A stretch of 44,377 bases of DNA from Pseudobacteriovorax antillogorgiicola (GCA_945865565.1 CAMBEK010000014.1:1-44377), one strand, 5' to 3'. Numbered from the stretch's first letter, positions 33,375-41,722 are shown. Translations and numbers: made by a program. The notes: generated from the letters alone by a model not told the origin.

Positions 33375-35231
33375 TTGGGCAAAATCCAGCTTTTAGCGGA
33401 TGACGTGATCAACAAGATCGCCGCCGGCGAAGTGGTCGAACGGCCTGCCAGCGTCGTCAAGGAACTCGTTGAAAATGCTCTGGATGCTGGCGCTCGAAGT
33501 ATTCAGGTCGAGATCGAGGACGGTGGTCGCAAGGCGATCGCAATCTCGGACGACGGCCACGGCATGGACGAAGGGGACGCCCTTTTGGCCCTGCAGCGCC
33601 ATGCCACCAGCAAAATAAAATCTGTCGATGATTTGTATGTCACATCAACGATGGGGTTTCGCGGCGAAGCCTTGGCCTCGATTGCATCGGTCTCGCGCCT
33701 GACCCTGACCACGCGGGAACGCAATGCAGGGTCGGCCACCCGGATTGAAATGAACGGGCCGGGAGGGCCTGTCGTTCAGCGTGAGGTTTCGGCAGCCCCG
33801 GGAACCACGCTGGCGTGCCGGGATTTATTTTACAATGTCCCCGCGCGCCAAAAGTTTTTGAAGTCCACGGCTTCAGAACTTGGCGCAATCACAGATTTTT
33901 TTGACGCAGCGATTTTGTGCTGGCCGCACATTCGGCTGCGCCTCGTTCATAACAACAGAGAGGTGGTGGCATCGGCAGCGGTGACCACCGGTGCCGGGGA
34001 AGGTTCCGTCTGTGGCATCGGTGAAGCATCCTTGCGCGCCCGGGCGGCTGCAGTGTTTGGCGAAGATGTTGCCAGCAAACTTATTTACATCAACGAAGCC
34101 GATTCCCATGCTGCCGTAGAGGGCTTGATTTCGCCTCCGGGACTGGAAAAAGCCAATGGCAAATCAATGTTCACTTTTGTGAACCAGCGTTGGGTGAAGG
34201 ACAAAACCCTGCGCTATGCAGTGCAACGTGGATATCACAGCCATCTCATGCGGGGGAAATATCCCGTGGTGGCGTTGCATGTGGTGGTCGATCCGTCGTT
34301 GGTTGACGTCAACGTTCATCCGGCGAAAACGGAAGTGCGCTTTCAATATGGATCAGAAGTCCAAGGAGTCATTTTCAAGGCCATCATGAAGGGCTTGCGC
34401 CGCGCGGATTGGGCGATGCCCGACAAGGCGGGGGACGGGGAGGAGGGGAAGGAGAAGGAGAAGAGAGGATTCTTCGCTCCGCTCAGAATGACGGAGGGCG
34501 AGGAGAAGAGAGGATTCTTCGCTCCGCTCAGAATGACGGAGGCTGCGCCGCTCAGAATGACGGATGGCGCAGAGAAGAGAGGATTCTTCGCTCCGCTCAG
34601 AATGACGGCAGAGCCCAGAATGACGGAGTCCGCGCCAGTGAGAATGACGGAGTCGGCAAGTATTCCGTGGGATACGATGAGTTATCTGGGCAGCGTGGGC
34701 CGCTGCTACCTGATGTTTACCGACGGCGAGCGTTTATTGGCCGTCGACCAACACGCCTGGCACGAACGGATTATTTTTGAACGGCTGAACCGGGACCGGT
34801 CCCTGCTGCATCAATCCCAGACCCTGATGATTCCAGAGAGCGTTGATTTGACGGCAGACCAGCGCGATCGTCTGCGAGCCGGGTCTGAAATTCTTGCTGC
34901 CAACGGTTTCAATTTGGATTTTATCGATGACACGACCGTCGAGGTGAAGGGGATTCCGACAATATTGGCCCATCGTGATCCGCAAGAAATGCTCGGGGCG
35001 ATTGCCGACTCGGGTTTTGCCGGAAATCCAACGGCCGATCTGGCGCAAAACCTGTTGGCAACCTATGCCTGTCATAGTGCGGTGCGTGCGGGTGAAGACC
35101 TCGGCCCCGATGAATTGCGTCGCCTCATGCGCGAAGCCTCTGAAGTCGATTTCCAACACAACTGCCCTCACGGCCGTCGTGTTTTCCGGTGGTGGGAAAC
35201 ATCTCAGATTGCTGGCTGGTTCGATCGATGA
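33375..35231 (+). CDS. mutL: DNA mismatch repair protein MutL
   Basis: A 618-residue mismatch-repair ATPase. The GHKL ATPase domain has KIAAGEVVERPASVVKELVENALDAGA (Glu33, Asn34), DDGHGM and GFRGEAL. The C-terminal endonuclease/dimerisation domain keeps DQHA-x2-E-x4-E (DQHAWHERIIFE), ACHSAVRAG and NCPHGRR, so this MutL should nick DNA itself and needs no MutH. The linker (about residues 363-426) is built of in-frame copies of a short repeat giving KRGFFAPLRMTE. TTG start at 33375 with GGGAGG 5 bases upstream; no other start is possible before the ATPase core. The stop overlaps the miaA start by 4 bases. Confidence 0.95.
   Translation: MGKIQLLADDVINKIAAGEVVERPASVVKELVENALDAGARSIQVEIEDGGRKAIAISDDGHGMDEGDALLALQRHATSKIKSVDDLYVTSTMGFRGEALASIASVSRLTLTTRERNAGSATRIEMNGPGGPVVQREVSAAPGTTLACRDLFYNVPARQKFLKSTASELGAITDFFDAAILCWPHIRLRLVHNNREVVASAAVTTGAGEGSVCGIGEASLRARAAAVFGEDVASKLIYINEADSHAAVEGLISPPGLEKANGKSMFTFVNQRWVKDKTLRYAVQRGYHSHLMRGKYPVVALHVVVDPSLVDVNVHPAKTEVRFQYGSEVQGVIFKAIMKGLRRADWAMPDKAGDGEEGKEKEKRGFFAPLRMTEGEEKRGFFAPLRMTEAAPLRMTDGAEKRGFFAPLRMTAEPRMTESAPVRMTESASIPWDTMSYLGSVGRCYLMFTDGERLLAVDQHAWHERIIFERLNRDRSLLHQSQTLMIPESVDLTADQRDRLRAGSEILAANGFNLDFIDDTTVEVKGIPTILAHRDPQEMLGAIADSGFAGNPTADLAQNLLATYACHSAVRAGEDLGPDELRRLMREASEVDFQHNCPHGRRVFRWWETSQIAGWFDR
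34457..34651 (+). repeat. Short palindromic repeat array inside mutL linker
   Basis: Two identical 41-base units at 34457-34497 and 34502-34542 and a third (37 bases) at 34572-34608, with truncated copies at 34548-34564, 34614-34627 and 34634-34651. The core contains an inverted repeat ATTCT ... AGAAT. All copies keep the reading frame. The sequence resembles the GCTCAGAATGAC-type dispersed repeats seen between genes in many bacteria (from memory, not searched). Confidence 0.85.
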
Positions 35232-36196
35232 TGAGGATCGCCGTCACTGGAGCCACTGCCAGCGGCAAGAGCGATTTCGCCCTGCAGTTGGCCAGATGCC
35301 TGCGTGATAAAAGAGGAATGAAAGCCGAGATCGTCAGTTGCGATTCGGTTCAGGTGTACCGCGGATTTGATATAGGTGCAGCCAAACCAGTTTCCGCAGA
35401 ACTGGCCGAGTTTCCTCACCATATGATTGATATCGTGACCTGGCGGGACGATTTCGATGCCGGCAGATATGCAACCTTGGCGCGAGACGTCGTCGAACAA
35501 ATTCAAGCCCGGGGGGCCCTGCCGATCATCGTCGGTGGAACGGGGCTGTACCTGCGGGCCTTTTTTGGTCAGGGTTTCTCGGACAATTTGCCGAAAGACG
35601 GCGCGCTGCGCGAAGAGCTCGACGGTATTGCCACGGACACCCTTTTCTCTGAACTTAAGAGGCTAGATCCGGTCCGGGCCGCCCAACTGCATGCCAACGA
35701 CCGGGTGCGGATTCTGCGGGCGGTGGAACTCTGCCGGCTGACGGCTGGGCCCGCTTCCAGTCGCTTGCAGGATCACGGTCAGGTCACCGCCCGGAAAACA
35801 CAAGAACGGGAACAGACCCATCTGATCTTTTTGAATCCCGAGCGCGCGATTCTCCACGAACGGATCGCAAGCCGCGTCAGGACCATGCTGGAGGATGGCC
35901 TTTTGCAGGAAGTCCGCGGCCTTCTGTCGGCTGGCTGTCCACCGAACGCAAAACCAATGCAAGCCATCGGTTATCGCGAAGTCGTTGCCGGTTTGACCGG
36001 CTCTGGTGGCTATGGAAGCTCTGGAGGCGACCTCGCCACGGTCGACCTTGATGCCATGGCTGAACAGATTACGATTGCAACCCGTCAATATGCGAAAAGG
36101 CAGACGACGTGGTTCAAGGGCGCAGCGCCGGACCAGACGGTGGGCTCGTTTGCTGATTACAAGTCCGTGATTGCAGGCCTTTGCGCCTTGCGTTAA
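35228..36196 (+). CDS. miaA: tRNA dimethylallyltransferase MiaA
   Basis: A 322-residue enzyme that adds a dimethylallyl group to A37 of tRNAs reading UNN codons. The P-loop GATASGKS is at residues 8-15. Further family blocks are SCDSVQVYRGFDIGAAKP, PHHMIDIV, IIVGGTGLYLRAF and the C-terminal QAIGYREV with TRQYAKRQTTWF. ATG at 35228 overlaps the mutL stop (ATGA), the common mutL-miaA pairing. An upstream in-frame start at 35189 lies inside mutL and is not needed. Confidence 0.95.
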   Translation: MMRIAVTGATASGKSDFALQLARCLRDKRGMKAEIVSCDSVQVYRGFDIGAAKPVSAELAEFPHHMIDIVTWRDDFDAGRYATLARDVVEQIQARGALPIIVGGTGLYLRAFFGQGFSDNLPKDGALREELDGIATDTLFSELKRLDPVRAAQLHANDRVRILRAVELCRLTAGPASSRLQDHGQVTARKTQEREQTHLIFLNPERAILHERIASRVRTMLEDGLLQEVRGLLSAGCPPNAKPMQAIGYREVVAGLTGSGGYGSSGGDLATVDLDAMAEQITIATRQYAKRQTTWFKGAAPDQTVGSFADYKSVIAGLCALR

Positions 36197-36229
36197 GACA
36201 TGAGCAGCGGCATCAGACAGGAGCCTGCC

Positions 36230-36628
36230 ATGCAAAAATTCTGGAACATTTTCCCAACTAAAAATTTTTCCGAAGTCGTGAATGCGGCTTTTTTATCTTT
36301 TGCCATTTTGGCTTCGAATTCGGCTTCGGCTGCGACGGTAACTGCGGTCAGCCATGGTGGTGACAGCCTGACGTTGACTTTTGAAGACGACGTCATTTCG
36401 ACATCAACGACCGAGGCCATTTTTTGCAACAGCCGTCAGGCGATGGTGATGAAGGCCGAGTTGTGGATGCCATCCATGGGACACGGCAGTTCGCCTGTGT
36501 CACTTTTCCCCCAAGGCAACGGTTGTACGGCGATCCGTAACATGAATTTCATGATGCGTGGCAATTGGGATGTGCGGGTATGGCTGAATAACAATGACAG
36601 TGGTACCTTCGCGTTCCAGGTCCGCTGA
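36230..36628 (+). CDS. Secreted YtkA-like domain protein
   Basis: A 132-residue exported protein. The signal peptide spans to about residue 36 (FLSFAILASNSASAA). The mature part has the YtkA/FixH-like pattern: a MPSMGHGSSPV block followed by MMRGNWDVRVWL, with a conserved Met/His pair and a GxW motif. Proteins of this shape occur in copper and cytochrome-oxidase assembly loci, but function is not settled. I chose ATG at 36230 because AGGAG lies 6 bases upstream. It is 33 bases after miaA and one base before a second, related gene. Confidence 0.7.
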   Translation: MQKFWNIFPTKNFSEVVNAAFLSFAILASNSASAATVTAVSHGGDSLTLTFEDDVISTSTTEAIFCNSRQAMVMKAELWMPSMGHGSSPVSLFPQGNGCTAIRNMNFMMRGNWDVRVWLNNNDSGTFAFQVR

Positions 36629-36629
36629 G

Positions 36630-37148
36630 ATGGCTGTTATGCCTGGCATCAAGGCTTCCTCTTGTTTTTTTCTGCTCCGATCGATGTTCATCACAGCGGT
36701 CATCACGCCGCTCATCATATCTTGCGGCAAGCCCTCTGCTGCCGAGAGAACTTCATCGAACGCCGTTGAGCACACGGGCGCATGGCTCACGACCAATGGC
36801 AGTTATGAACTGGATCTCGCTTGGAAATCTGGTCCTCAAACCGGAATGAATAATGTCGCACGACTGACCGTCATACTGCGTGGCGATGCCACTTTCCCCC
36901 TTCAGAAGATTACAGTGACTCCTTGGATGACAGTCCATGGCCACGGATCTGGGAATGTCCAACCGGTTGTCGAAAATGATGATGGCGGTGACGCTACACT
37001 GGATCCAGCGGTAGGAGTTTACCGCGTCAGTAATATTTTTTTCGTCATGTCAGGGCCGTGGGATCTCAAGATTGAGTTGTCGAACGAGAACGAGAACGGG
37101 ACCGTGACCGATTCTGTCACGGTTCCGGTGGAAGTTCCCGGCGCATGA
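36630..37148 (+). CDS. YtkA-like lipoprotein
   Basis: A 172-residue lipoprotein (lipobox IISC, Cys32 with the ATG at 36630). The mature part repeats the architecture of the preceding gene: a TVHGHGSGNVQPVV block, then FFVMSGPWDLKIELS, i.e. His/Met-rich segment plus GxW strand. It is probably a divergent duplicate or partner. Its start is one base after the previous stop and its stop overlaps the next start (ATGA at 37145-37148). A role with a bound metal or oxidoreductase partner is inference. Confidence 0.7.
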   Translation: MAVMPGIKASSCFFLLRSMFITAVITPLIISCGKPSAAERTSSNAVEHTGAWLTTNGSYELDLAWKSGPQTGMNNVARLTVILRGDATFPLQKITVTPWMTVHGHGSGNVQPVVENDDGGDATLDPAVGVYRVSNIFFVMSGPWDLKIELSNENENGTVTDSVTVPVEVPGA

Positions 37149-38104
37149 CCCTGTTTCAAATTAAATGCGCGGCCGCTTTGATCTCGATGTCCGCCATTTT
37201 TTTTATTTCGGATGGCAACTCCTATGCCTGCGCCTCATGTGGCAGCGGCGGTGATGAACCGCTAGTGCTGTTTCCTGCAGAGGCTCTAAAAATCCACGGA
37301 AGCATTTCACTAACACCTCAACTTGAATCGACCGGTCCTGATGGTTCTGCATTGCAATCAGCTGGTCCCGATCGTCGCATCACCTCTACTTTTGCTGCGG
37401 GATTGGCAATCTCACCCCGTAGTTTTCTGACAGTTTCAGAAAGCCTTGTGACCAACTCACGAATTGCTTCGTCTGAACCGGGAACGAGGCAATCCACCGT
37501 AAGCCAAAGCGGCATCGGAGACCCATCGGTTTCGGGGCGATACACACTGGTTATGTTGCAACTTTCCCGCCCCTTGATGCCGCAGGTTCAAATTCTTGCC
37601 GGATATCGCCCTGCCATGGTCAGATCGATCCACGATACCTCGGACGCTAATCTGTTGGATGTGTTTGGCGGCGGTTTCGACGAAATCCGGATCGGGACTG
37701 ATTTGTGGTTGGGCATGCTGGCGGTGAAGCCTGGCCTGGCTGCTTCGGTGACGGAGTCTGTTGCGACCCGCCACAACGGCACCCTTTTGAAACCAGGAAC
37801 GCTGATTCGCGCAACCTTTTCCCTGTCAGGTTCGGTTTCTGCCGGTGATTTTGGAATCGTGGCTCAACCGGTTAAACTGTCAGCAGGTGTTACGGCCGAT
37901 CGTCGCGGCCAAGCCGCGGCAGACCATGAAACTGTTCAGGATTCGGAACAGTCAGTGAACGGTGCTTTTGTTTCTGTTGATTTTCCAGCTTTTGAATCCG
38001 ACAGCATCAAGTTGACCGTGGCCCGGCAGGGTGCATTCGGAATGGTAAAAAATGCAGTGGCTTCGACGAATTGGACGATGGCGTGGGCGCGTGTTCTGCG
38101 GTGA
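37145..38104 (+). CDS. Predicted outer-membrane beta-rich protein with CxxC
   Basis: A 319-residue exported protein. A signal peptide ends near residue 27, and the mature N-terminus is CASCGSGGDEPL, with a CxxC pair. The rest consists of alternating strands (FAAGLAISPRSFLTVSES, VMLQLSRPLMPQVQILAGYRP, LIRATFSLSGSVSAG, SIKLTVARQGAFG), fitting a beta-barrel, perhaps of the transporter type. No single family is certain. It sits between the YtkA-like pair and a thioredoxin-like lipoprotein, in one transcription unit. Confidence 0.6.
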   Translation: MTLFQIKCAAALISMSAIFFISDGNSYACASCGSGGDEPLVLFPAEALKIHGSISLTPQLESTGPDGSALQSAGPDRRITSTFAAGLAISPRSFLTVSESLVTNSRIASSEPGTRQSTVSQSGIGDPSVSGRYTLVMLQLSRPLMPQVQILAGYRPAMVRSIHDTSDANLLDVFGGGFDEIRIGTDLWLGMLAVKPGLAASVTESVATRHNGTLLKPGTLIRATFSLSGSVSAGDFGIVAQPVKLSAGVTADRRGQAAADHETVQDSEQSVNGAFVSVDFPAFESDSIKLTVARQGAFGMVKNAVASTNWTMAWARVLR

Positions 38105-38109
38105 CGCTA

Positions 38110-38544
38110 ATGATGACCGCGAGGATCGTGGTGAAGATATTTGTAATGTGTCAGACCATACGTAGAATGGTTTTTAACTTGCGCCCGAGCGGCCTGTCGA
38201 TGTCGTTGACGATGGCCGTTCTTGCCTGTCCTGAAATTACACTACAAAATCTTGATGCACTGCTCGCCGCCAAAAAAGATCCAGTCGCTGTAAAATTTTT
38301 CGCCAGCTGGTGCGGCAGTTGCAAAGACGATCTGGAGTCGATGCGGGGAAAATCCTCTGATCCACATGTGATTCTGCTTTCCGCTTTTGATGATGAGTCG
38401 GCAGCAGTTGCGACTTTGAATCATTTTGGAGTCGATCAGGCTTGCTTCAATGGCGATGCGATCGCCCGGAAATTGGGAGTTCGACACCTGCCAAGGTCTT
38501 TCGTTAGCAAAGACGGGCATCTCGTGTCCGGAGATTTAAAATGA
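38110..38544 (+). CDS. Thioredoxin-like lipoprotein (CGSC)
   Basis: A protein of about 144 residues with a thioredoxin fold: VAVKFFASWCGSCKDDLESM carries the CGSC redox pair, followed by VILLSAFDDESAAV and a cis-Pro type block HLPRSFVSKDG. The N-terminus has a possible lipobox VLAC (Cys40 from the first ATG). Start choice is uncertain: ATG at 38110 or 38113, or later ones at 38143, 38167 or 38200; none has a strong ribosome site. It is probably periplasmic and membrane-anchored, like TlpA/ResA proteins. The stop overlaps the next start (ATGA). Confidence 0.7.
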   Translation: MMTARIVVKIFVMCQTIRRMVFNLRPSGLSMSLTMAVLACPEITLQNLDALLAAKKDPVAVKFFASWCGSCKDDLESMRGKSSDPHVILLSAFDDESAAVATLNHFGVDQACFNGDAIARKLGVRHLPRSFVSKDGHLVSGDLK

Positions 38545-39026
38545 CCAGAGGCCCGGAAATCCGCCAAAGCCGGATTTATTTGGAACGGTTTGAGATTCCT
38601 TTTGATGATATCGATGCCGGCGGTGTCCTTTACAACGCCCACTACCTGAAATATTGCGACCGCGCCCGCAATGCGATTTTCGCAAAAGCCAATTGGACAT
38701 GGGACCGCATGGTGGCCAACCGGTGCGTTTTGGCGGTGGTCAGTGTCGAGGCGGAATATCGTCGTGCCGTTCGTCAGGGAGCAGTATGGATTGCAACCCA
38801 ATTTTCGTCCGACTCGGATCGTCGGCTCTTTTCGTCTCACGCTTTTTTGCCTGGCGAGCTCACTGAAAGCGATGCGCAAACCCAGACCCTCGCAAATAAA
38901 TTCCCTCTCGAAAAGATGCGTGGCGTTCATTTTCGATCGAAATTTAAACTGATTCCGGTTGCTGTTGGTGATTTTGTTCCGGGAAGTTTGGATTCTGCGT
39001 TTGCAGATGCTATTTTTGAAAAATGA
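38541..39026 (+). CDS. YbgC-family acyl-CoA thioesterase (hotdog fold)
   Basis: A 161-residue hotdog-fold protein. The family signature DDIDAGGVLYNAHYLKYCDRAR is at about residues 18-38, with the catalytic Asp. Such enzymes hydrolyse short acyl-CoA thioesters; in Tol-Pal loci the homologue YbgC interacts with phospholipid synthesis. Here no tol or pal genes are near. Overlaps on both sides (ATGA with the thioredoxin-like and pilin-like genes) show it is in the same transcription unit. Confidence 0.82.
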   Translation: MTRGPEIRQSRIYLERFEIPFDDIDAGGVLYNAHYLKYCDRARNAIFAKANWTWDRMVANRCVLAVVSVEAEYRRAVRQGAVWIATQFSSDSDRRLFSSHAFLPGELTESDAQTQTLANKFPLEKMRGVHFRSKFKLIPVAVGDFVPGSLDSAFADAIFEK

Positions 39027-39457
39027 TCCGTCACAAAAATACCCCGTCTCACCATTGCGGCTTTACGCTGATTGAGGTCCTTGTCGCCATCGGCTTGATG
39101 GGACTTTTGGCCCTCGGTCTGGCGGAGATTTTCCGCCAGCAGATTTTTGTGCAGGATAAAGTCCGCGACCGCGGCGCATTGGAAGACATGCGAAATGTTG
39201 TACGGTCTGTCGTGAATTGCCAACTTTCATGCGCCATGAATGTGGCCCGCATTCCAGCCAACCAAGCCCGTTGGGCATTGAGCGCCACTTGTGATGACAA
39301 GGGACTTAAGGTCACAGTGACTGATTCAAAGGGGAAGGCTCCCAAGAATCCGGGCAACCTGTTCACGATCAACGACGGGTACATCTGCCTCTACTTGCCC
39401 GACGCGATCCCTGACGTTCCGGAAGCCGTTACTATGCCAGACGGCGTGCCTGAATGA
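39023..39457 (+). CDS. Type IV pilin-like / pseudopilin protein
   Basis: A 144-residue protein with a prepilin N-terminus: the leader ends at Gly13 and the mature protein starts FTLIEVLVAIGLMG, with Glu at +5 for assembly. A hydrophobic helix follows, then a small polar domain with two Cys (VNCQLSC). It could be a minor pilin or type II secretion pseudopilin. No pilus assembly genes are nearby. Its last 26 bases overlap the convergent ubiE gene. Confidence 0.8.
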   Translation: MIRHKNTPSHHCGFTLIEVLVAIGLMGLLALGLAEIFRQQIFVQDKVRDRGALEDMRNVVRSVVNCQLSCAMNVARIPANQARWALSATCDDKGLKVTVTDSKGKAPKNPGNLFTINDGYICLYLPDAIPDVPEAVTMPDGVPE

Positions 39458-40205
39458 TCTTGCACCCGCCAAAGAGGAAAGTGATTTCCTGATTCACGAG
39501 GAAGCCAGACCGGTAGAGTGCGCCGCGCAACTGATTCGGGTTGTAAAAAGCCTGGACGCTGCGTGGCAGGTAGGTATAAGCCGCACGGTCGCTGAACAGA
39601 CCGCCGATCACTGGCAGAATATGATGAAAGTACAAGTCGAAGGCTTTGGCCATGATGTTCAAACGCGGGGTGAAGAACTCCATGATGAGGAGCGTCCCTT
39701 TCGGCTTCAAAACCCGGCTAAATTCTTTCAGGGCGGCTTCCTTGTCCACAACGTTGCGCAAACCGAAGGAAATAGTGACGCAGTCAAACGAGCCGTCTGC
39801 GAATTCTAATTTTTCGGCGCTCATCTGACGAAAATCAACCATGTTTTCTAAATTGCGCTCGCGGGCCTTGGCCGATGCAAGGGCCAGCATCTCGCCGGAA
39901 ATGTCCGCGCCAGTGAAGTTGGTGTATTCCTTGCGATGCGCCATGGCGGTAAAAACGACGTCACCCGTGCCGGTGGCGACGTCCAGCAATGCACCGGAGG
40001 GCTTGTAAGGAACCAGCGAAACAAGTTGGTTGCGCCAACGTTGGTCCTGCTTGAGGCTCAGCAGGGCGTTAAGAAAATCATAGCGCGGCGCAACGCGGTC
40101 GAACATCGCCGCAATCTGGCCTTCATCTGCCGGGCGTGCTGGCAGGTCACTTGCTTCTTTTTGAGCACTATTGATGCGGTTGTGAATCGAAATTTCGTTG
40201 GCCAT
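39432..40205 (-). CDS. ubiE: UbiE/MenG quinone C-methyltransferase
   Basis: A 257-residue SAM-dependent methyltransferase of ubiquinone/menaquinone synthesis. The family motifs are VAPRYDFLNALLSLKQDQRWR, the SAM site LDVATGTGDVVF, ADISGEML, FAPDGSFDCVTISFGLRN-like (here FADGSFDCVTISFGLRNV) and RVLKPKGTLLIMEF. In bacteria that use menaquinone it makes the final methylation. The 26-base convergent overlap with the pilin-like gene is unusual. It is separated from the next minus-strand gene upstream by a terminator. Confidence 0.95.
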   Translation of the reverse strand: MANEISIHNRINSAQKEASDLPARPADEGQIAAMFDRVAPRYDFLNALLSLKQDQRWRNQLVSLVPYKPSGALLDVATGTGDVVFTAMAHRKEYTNFTGADISGEMLALASAKARERNLENMVDFRQMSAEKLEFADGSFDCVTISFGLRNVVDKEAALKEFSRVLKPKGTLLIMEFFTPRLNIMAKAFDLYFHHILPVIGGLFSDRAAYTYLPRSVQAFYNPNQLRGALYRSGFLVNQEITFLFGGCKIIQARRLA

Positions 40206-40243
40206 TGGCGTCGGTCGTCCAGGTCGGGATCAGGGCTGTTTAC

Positions 40244-40289
40244 AACAAAAAATCCGGGTACTTCACCTGTTTAAGGGAAATACCCGGAT
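40244..40289 (-). terminator. Rho-independent terminator before ubiE
   Basis: A 9-bp stem (ATCCGGGTA at 40252-40260, TACCCGGAT at 40281-40289) with a 20-base loop, followed on the minus strand by TTTTTTGTTG. It lies 26 bases past the stop of the barrel-like gene ending at 40315. Confidence 0.8.
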
Positions 40290-40314
40290 CGGGCAACCAA
40301 GATGTGATGGCGGC

Positions 40315-40977
40315 TCAGAAGCCTACGTTGATACCCAGCGAGACGCTGTTTGAGTTCCATGACTTGGAATCCCCGGCGCTGGCGATTTTAACGCCTGATA
40401 CCGTGACTTCATCGGTCTTGATTTTTTCGGTGCCCATTCCGACTTCCAGCACGGCGCTGACGAGGGGCAGGATCCCGTACTGGGCGCCAAGGGTCAGATG
40501 GGTGCCGGTCAGGCTCATCGTTTGCTTGCCAGCGGTAACTGTACCGTCACCGGACCAATCCGCGTTGGCTTCAACCAGCATTTTGCCAGTCACGACATAA
40601 CTGAACTTCGCATAGGGCGTGATGATTGGAACCATGGGTACCCAGGCTTTTACATCAAGGGTCAGCTCAGACCCCGTGGTTTTGGTTGATCCAAAATCGT
40701 CCTTGTTCCAGTTCTGGATGGTCATGGTGGCGCCGGCAGCCACTGGCACGAGTGGGATCGGATCGATCGAGGCGCTGGCCGCATATTCGTCCGCGCCATA
40801 TTTTTTGCTGGTGCCTTCAAAGCTGCTGGTCGCATACCGCTTGCCGACACCCACTTGGGCATTGACCATGGCCAAGGCCGGAGTTTGAATCAGAATTGCC
40901 GCGGCCAAGGCTACAAAGCCGGCAGAGGTGATTCCTGCTGCGATCAATTTGCGCTGGTTAAAAGACTTGGTTGTCAT
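40315..40977 (-). CDS. Secreted beta-barrel-like protein, unknown function
   Basis: A 220-residue exported protein. The signal peptide (LIAAGITSAGFVALAAAILI, cleavage after ALA) precedes alternating short strands (TLDVKAWVPMVPIITPYAKFSYVV, LTLGAQYGILPLVSAVLEVGMGTEKI, NSVSLGINVGF) ending in a terminal Phe, as in outer-membrane barrels. I chose ATG at 40977 because GGAGG lies about 10 bases upstream; upstream in-frame starts lie within cobU. It follows cobU by only 4 bases. No family recognised. Confidence 0.7.
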   Translation of the reverse strand: MTTKSFNQRKLIAAGITSAGFVALAAAILIQTPALAMVNAQVGVGKRYATSSFEGTSKKYGADEYAASASIDPIPLVPVAAGATMTIQNWNKDDFGSTKTTGSELTLDVKAWVPMVPIITPYAKFSYVVTGKMLVEANADWSGDGTVTAGKQTMSLTGTHLTLGAQYGILPLVSAVLEVGMGTEKIKTDEVTVSGVKIASAGDSKSWNSNSVSLGINVGF

Positions 40978-40981
40978 GACT

Positions 40982-41644
40982 TCAGCCTCCGGTCTGGGTA
41001 AATTGGACATTTGATCCGTTGGGTTTGATAGAAACATTGTTTTTGATGGAAACATTATTATTGACCGTGCCGTCGACGGACAGGGCTCCGCCTTTCAGCA
41101 CAGCCGCAATGCCGGCAGTCATCAAAATCACCCGGTCCGCCATGGCGGCCACAGCCTGATTCAGGCGGCCGTTGGCCTCACGGAAGCCACGCTCTGTCTC
41201 GACCGGAGGGGAAGGCGAGGCCCCCATCTCGGCGGCCACCACGATCAAATTGGCACCGGCATCGCGGGCACGGCGCAGGGCATCGGTCATGCGTTCGCAC
41301 TCGATGTTCAGCATGTTCACCAAGTCCACGGCGGTGCGCCCGGCAGGGTAGTTGACGGTCAAAGCGGCCAGCCAAAGGTTGAGCGAATCGACGATGATTT
41401 GATCGTGGACAGCGGTCGCCGCGAAAATAAGGGACGGCAGGTCAGCCGGGCGGTCTACGTGTTGCCAAGATGGCGGCCGGGCGGCCTTCAGGGCCTCGAC
41501 CCGGGCGATCATCAGGGGATGCTGTGTGTTGGCCATGCCAATCACCAGGGTGTCCAGTTCGGGGCGCGCCAGAACCGTAGTTTGCGTGGATTTCCCCGAA
41601 TGGGCTGGTCCAATCAGAAATGTCAGGCACTTCTCGACTTGCAT
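40982..41644 (-). CDS. cobU: CobU-like adenosylcobinamide kinase/guanylyltransferase
   Basis: A 220-residue P-loop protein. GPAHSGKS at about residues 12-19 is the ATP/GTP site. The CobU pattern continues with IVDSLNLWLAAL, VVAAEMGASPSPP (in place of the usual NEVG), FREANGRLNQAVAAMADRVILMTAG and LKGG. CobU phosphorylates and guanylylates adenosylcobinamide in cobalamin salvage or synthesis. The C-terminal tail has a repeated NNVSIK and is not part of the family. No other cobalamin gene is in the window. It is divergent from tyrS with a 78-base gap. Confidence 0.75.
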   Translation of the reverse strand: MQVEKCLTFLIGPAHSGKSTQTTVLARPELDTLVIGMANTQHPLMIARVEALKAARPPSWQHVDRPADLPSLIFAATAVHDQIIVDSLNLWLAALTVNYPAGRTAVDLVNMLNIECERMTDALRRARDAGANLIVVAAEMGASPSPPVETERGFREANGRLNQAVAAMADRVILMTAGIAAVLKGGALSVDGTVNNNVSIKNNVSIKPNGSNVQFTQTGG

Positions 41645-41722
41645 GGGCGAGGTTCCCCCGGCACAATTTGGCAGTATCAGACGCGAAAATTTTTTGGGCC
41701 TTTACTTCAGGATAGCGCAAAG

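Noticed and set aside
34409-34780. A plus-strand frame within mutL giving EERILRSAQNDG repeats.
   Set aside because: It is the mutL repeat array read in another frame; MutL motifs on both sides fix the true frame.
41399-41722. A 108-residue N-terminal extension of TyrRS.
   Set aside because: It is read through the opposite-strand cobU gene, and the start at 41723 gives the family length and a ribosome site.
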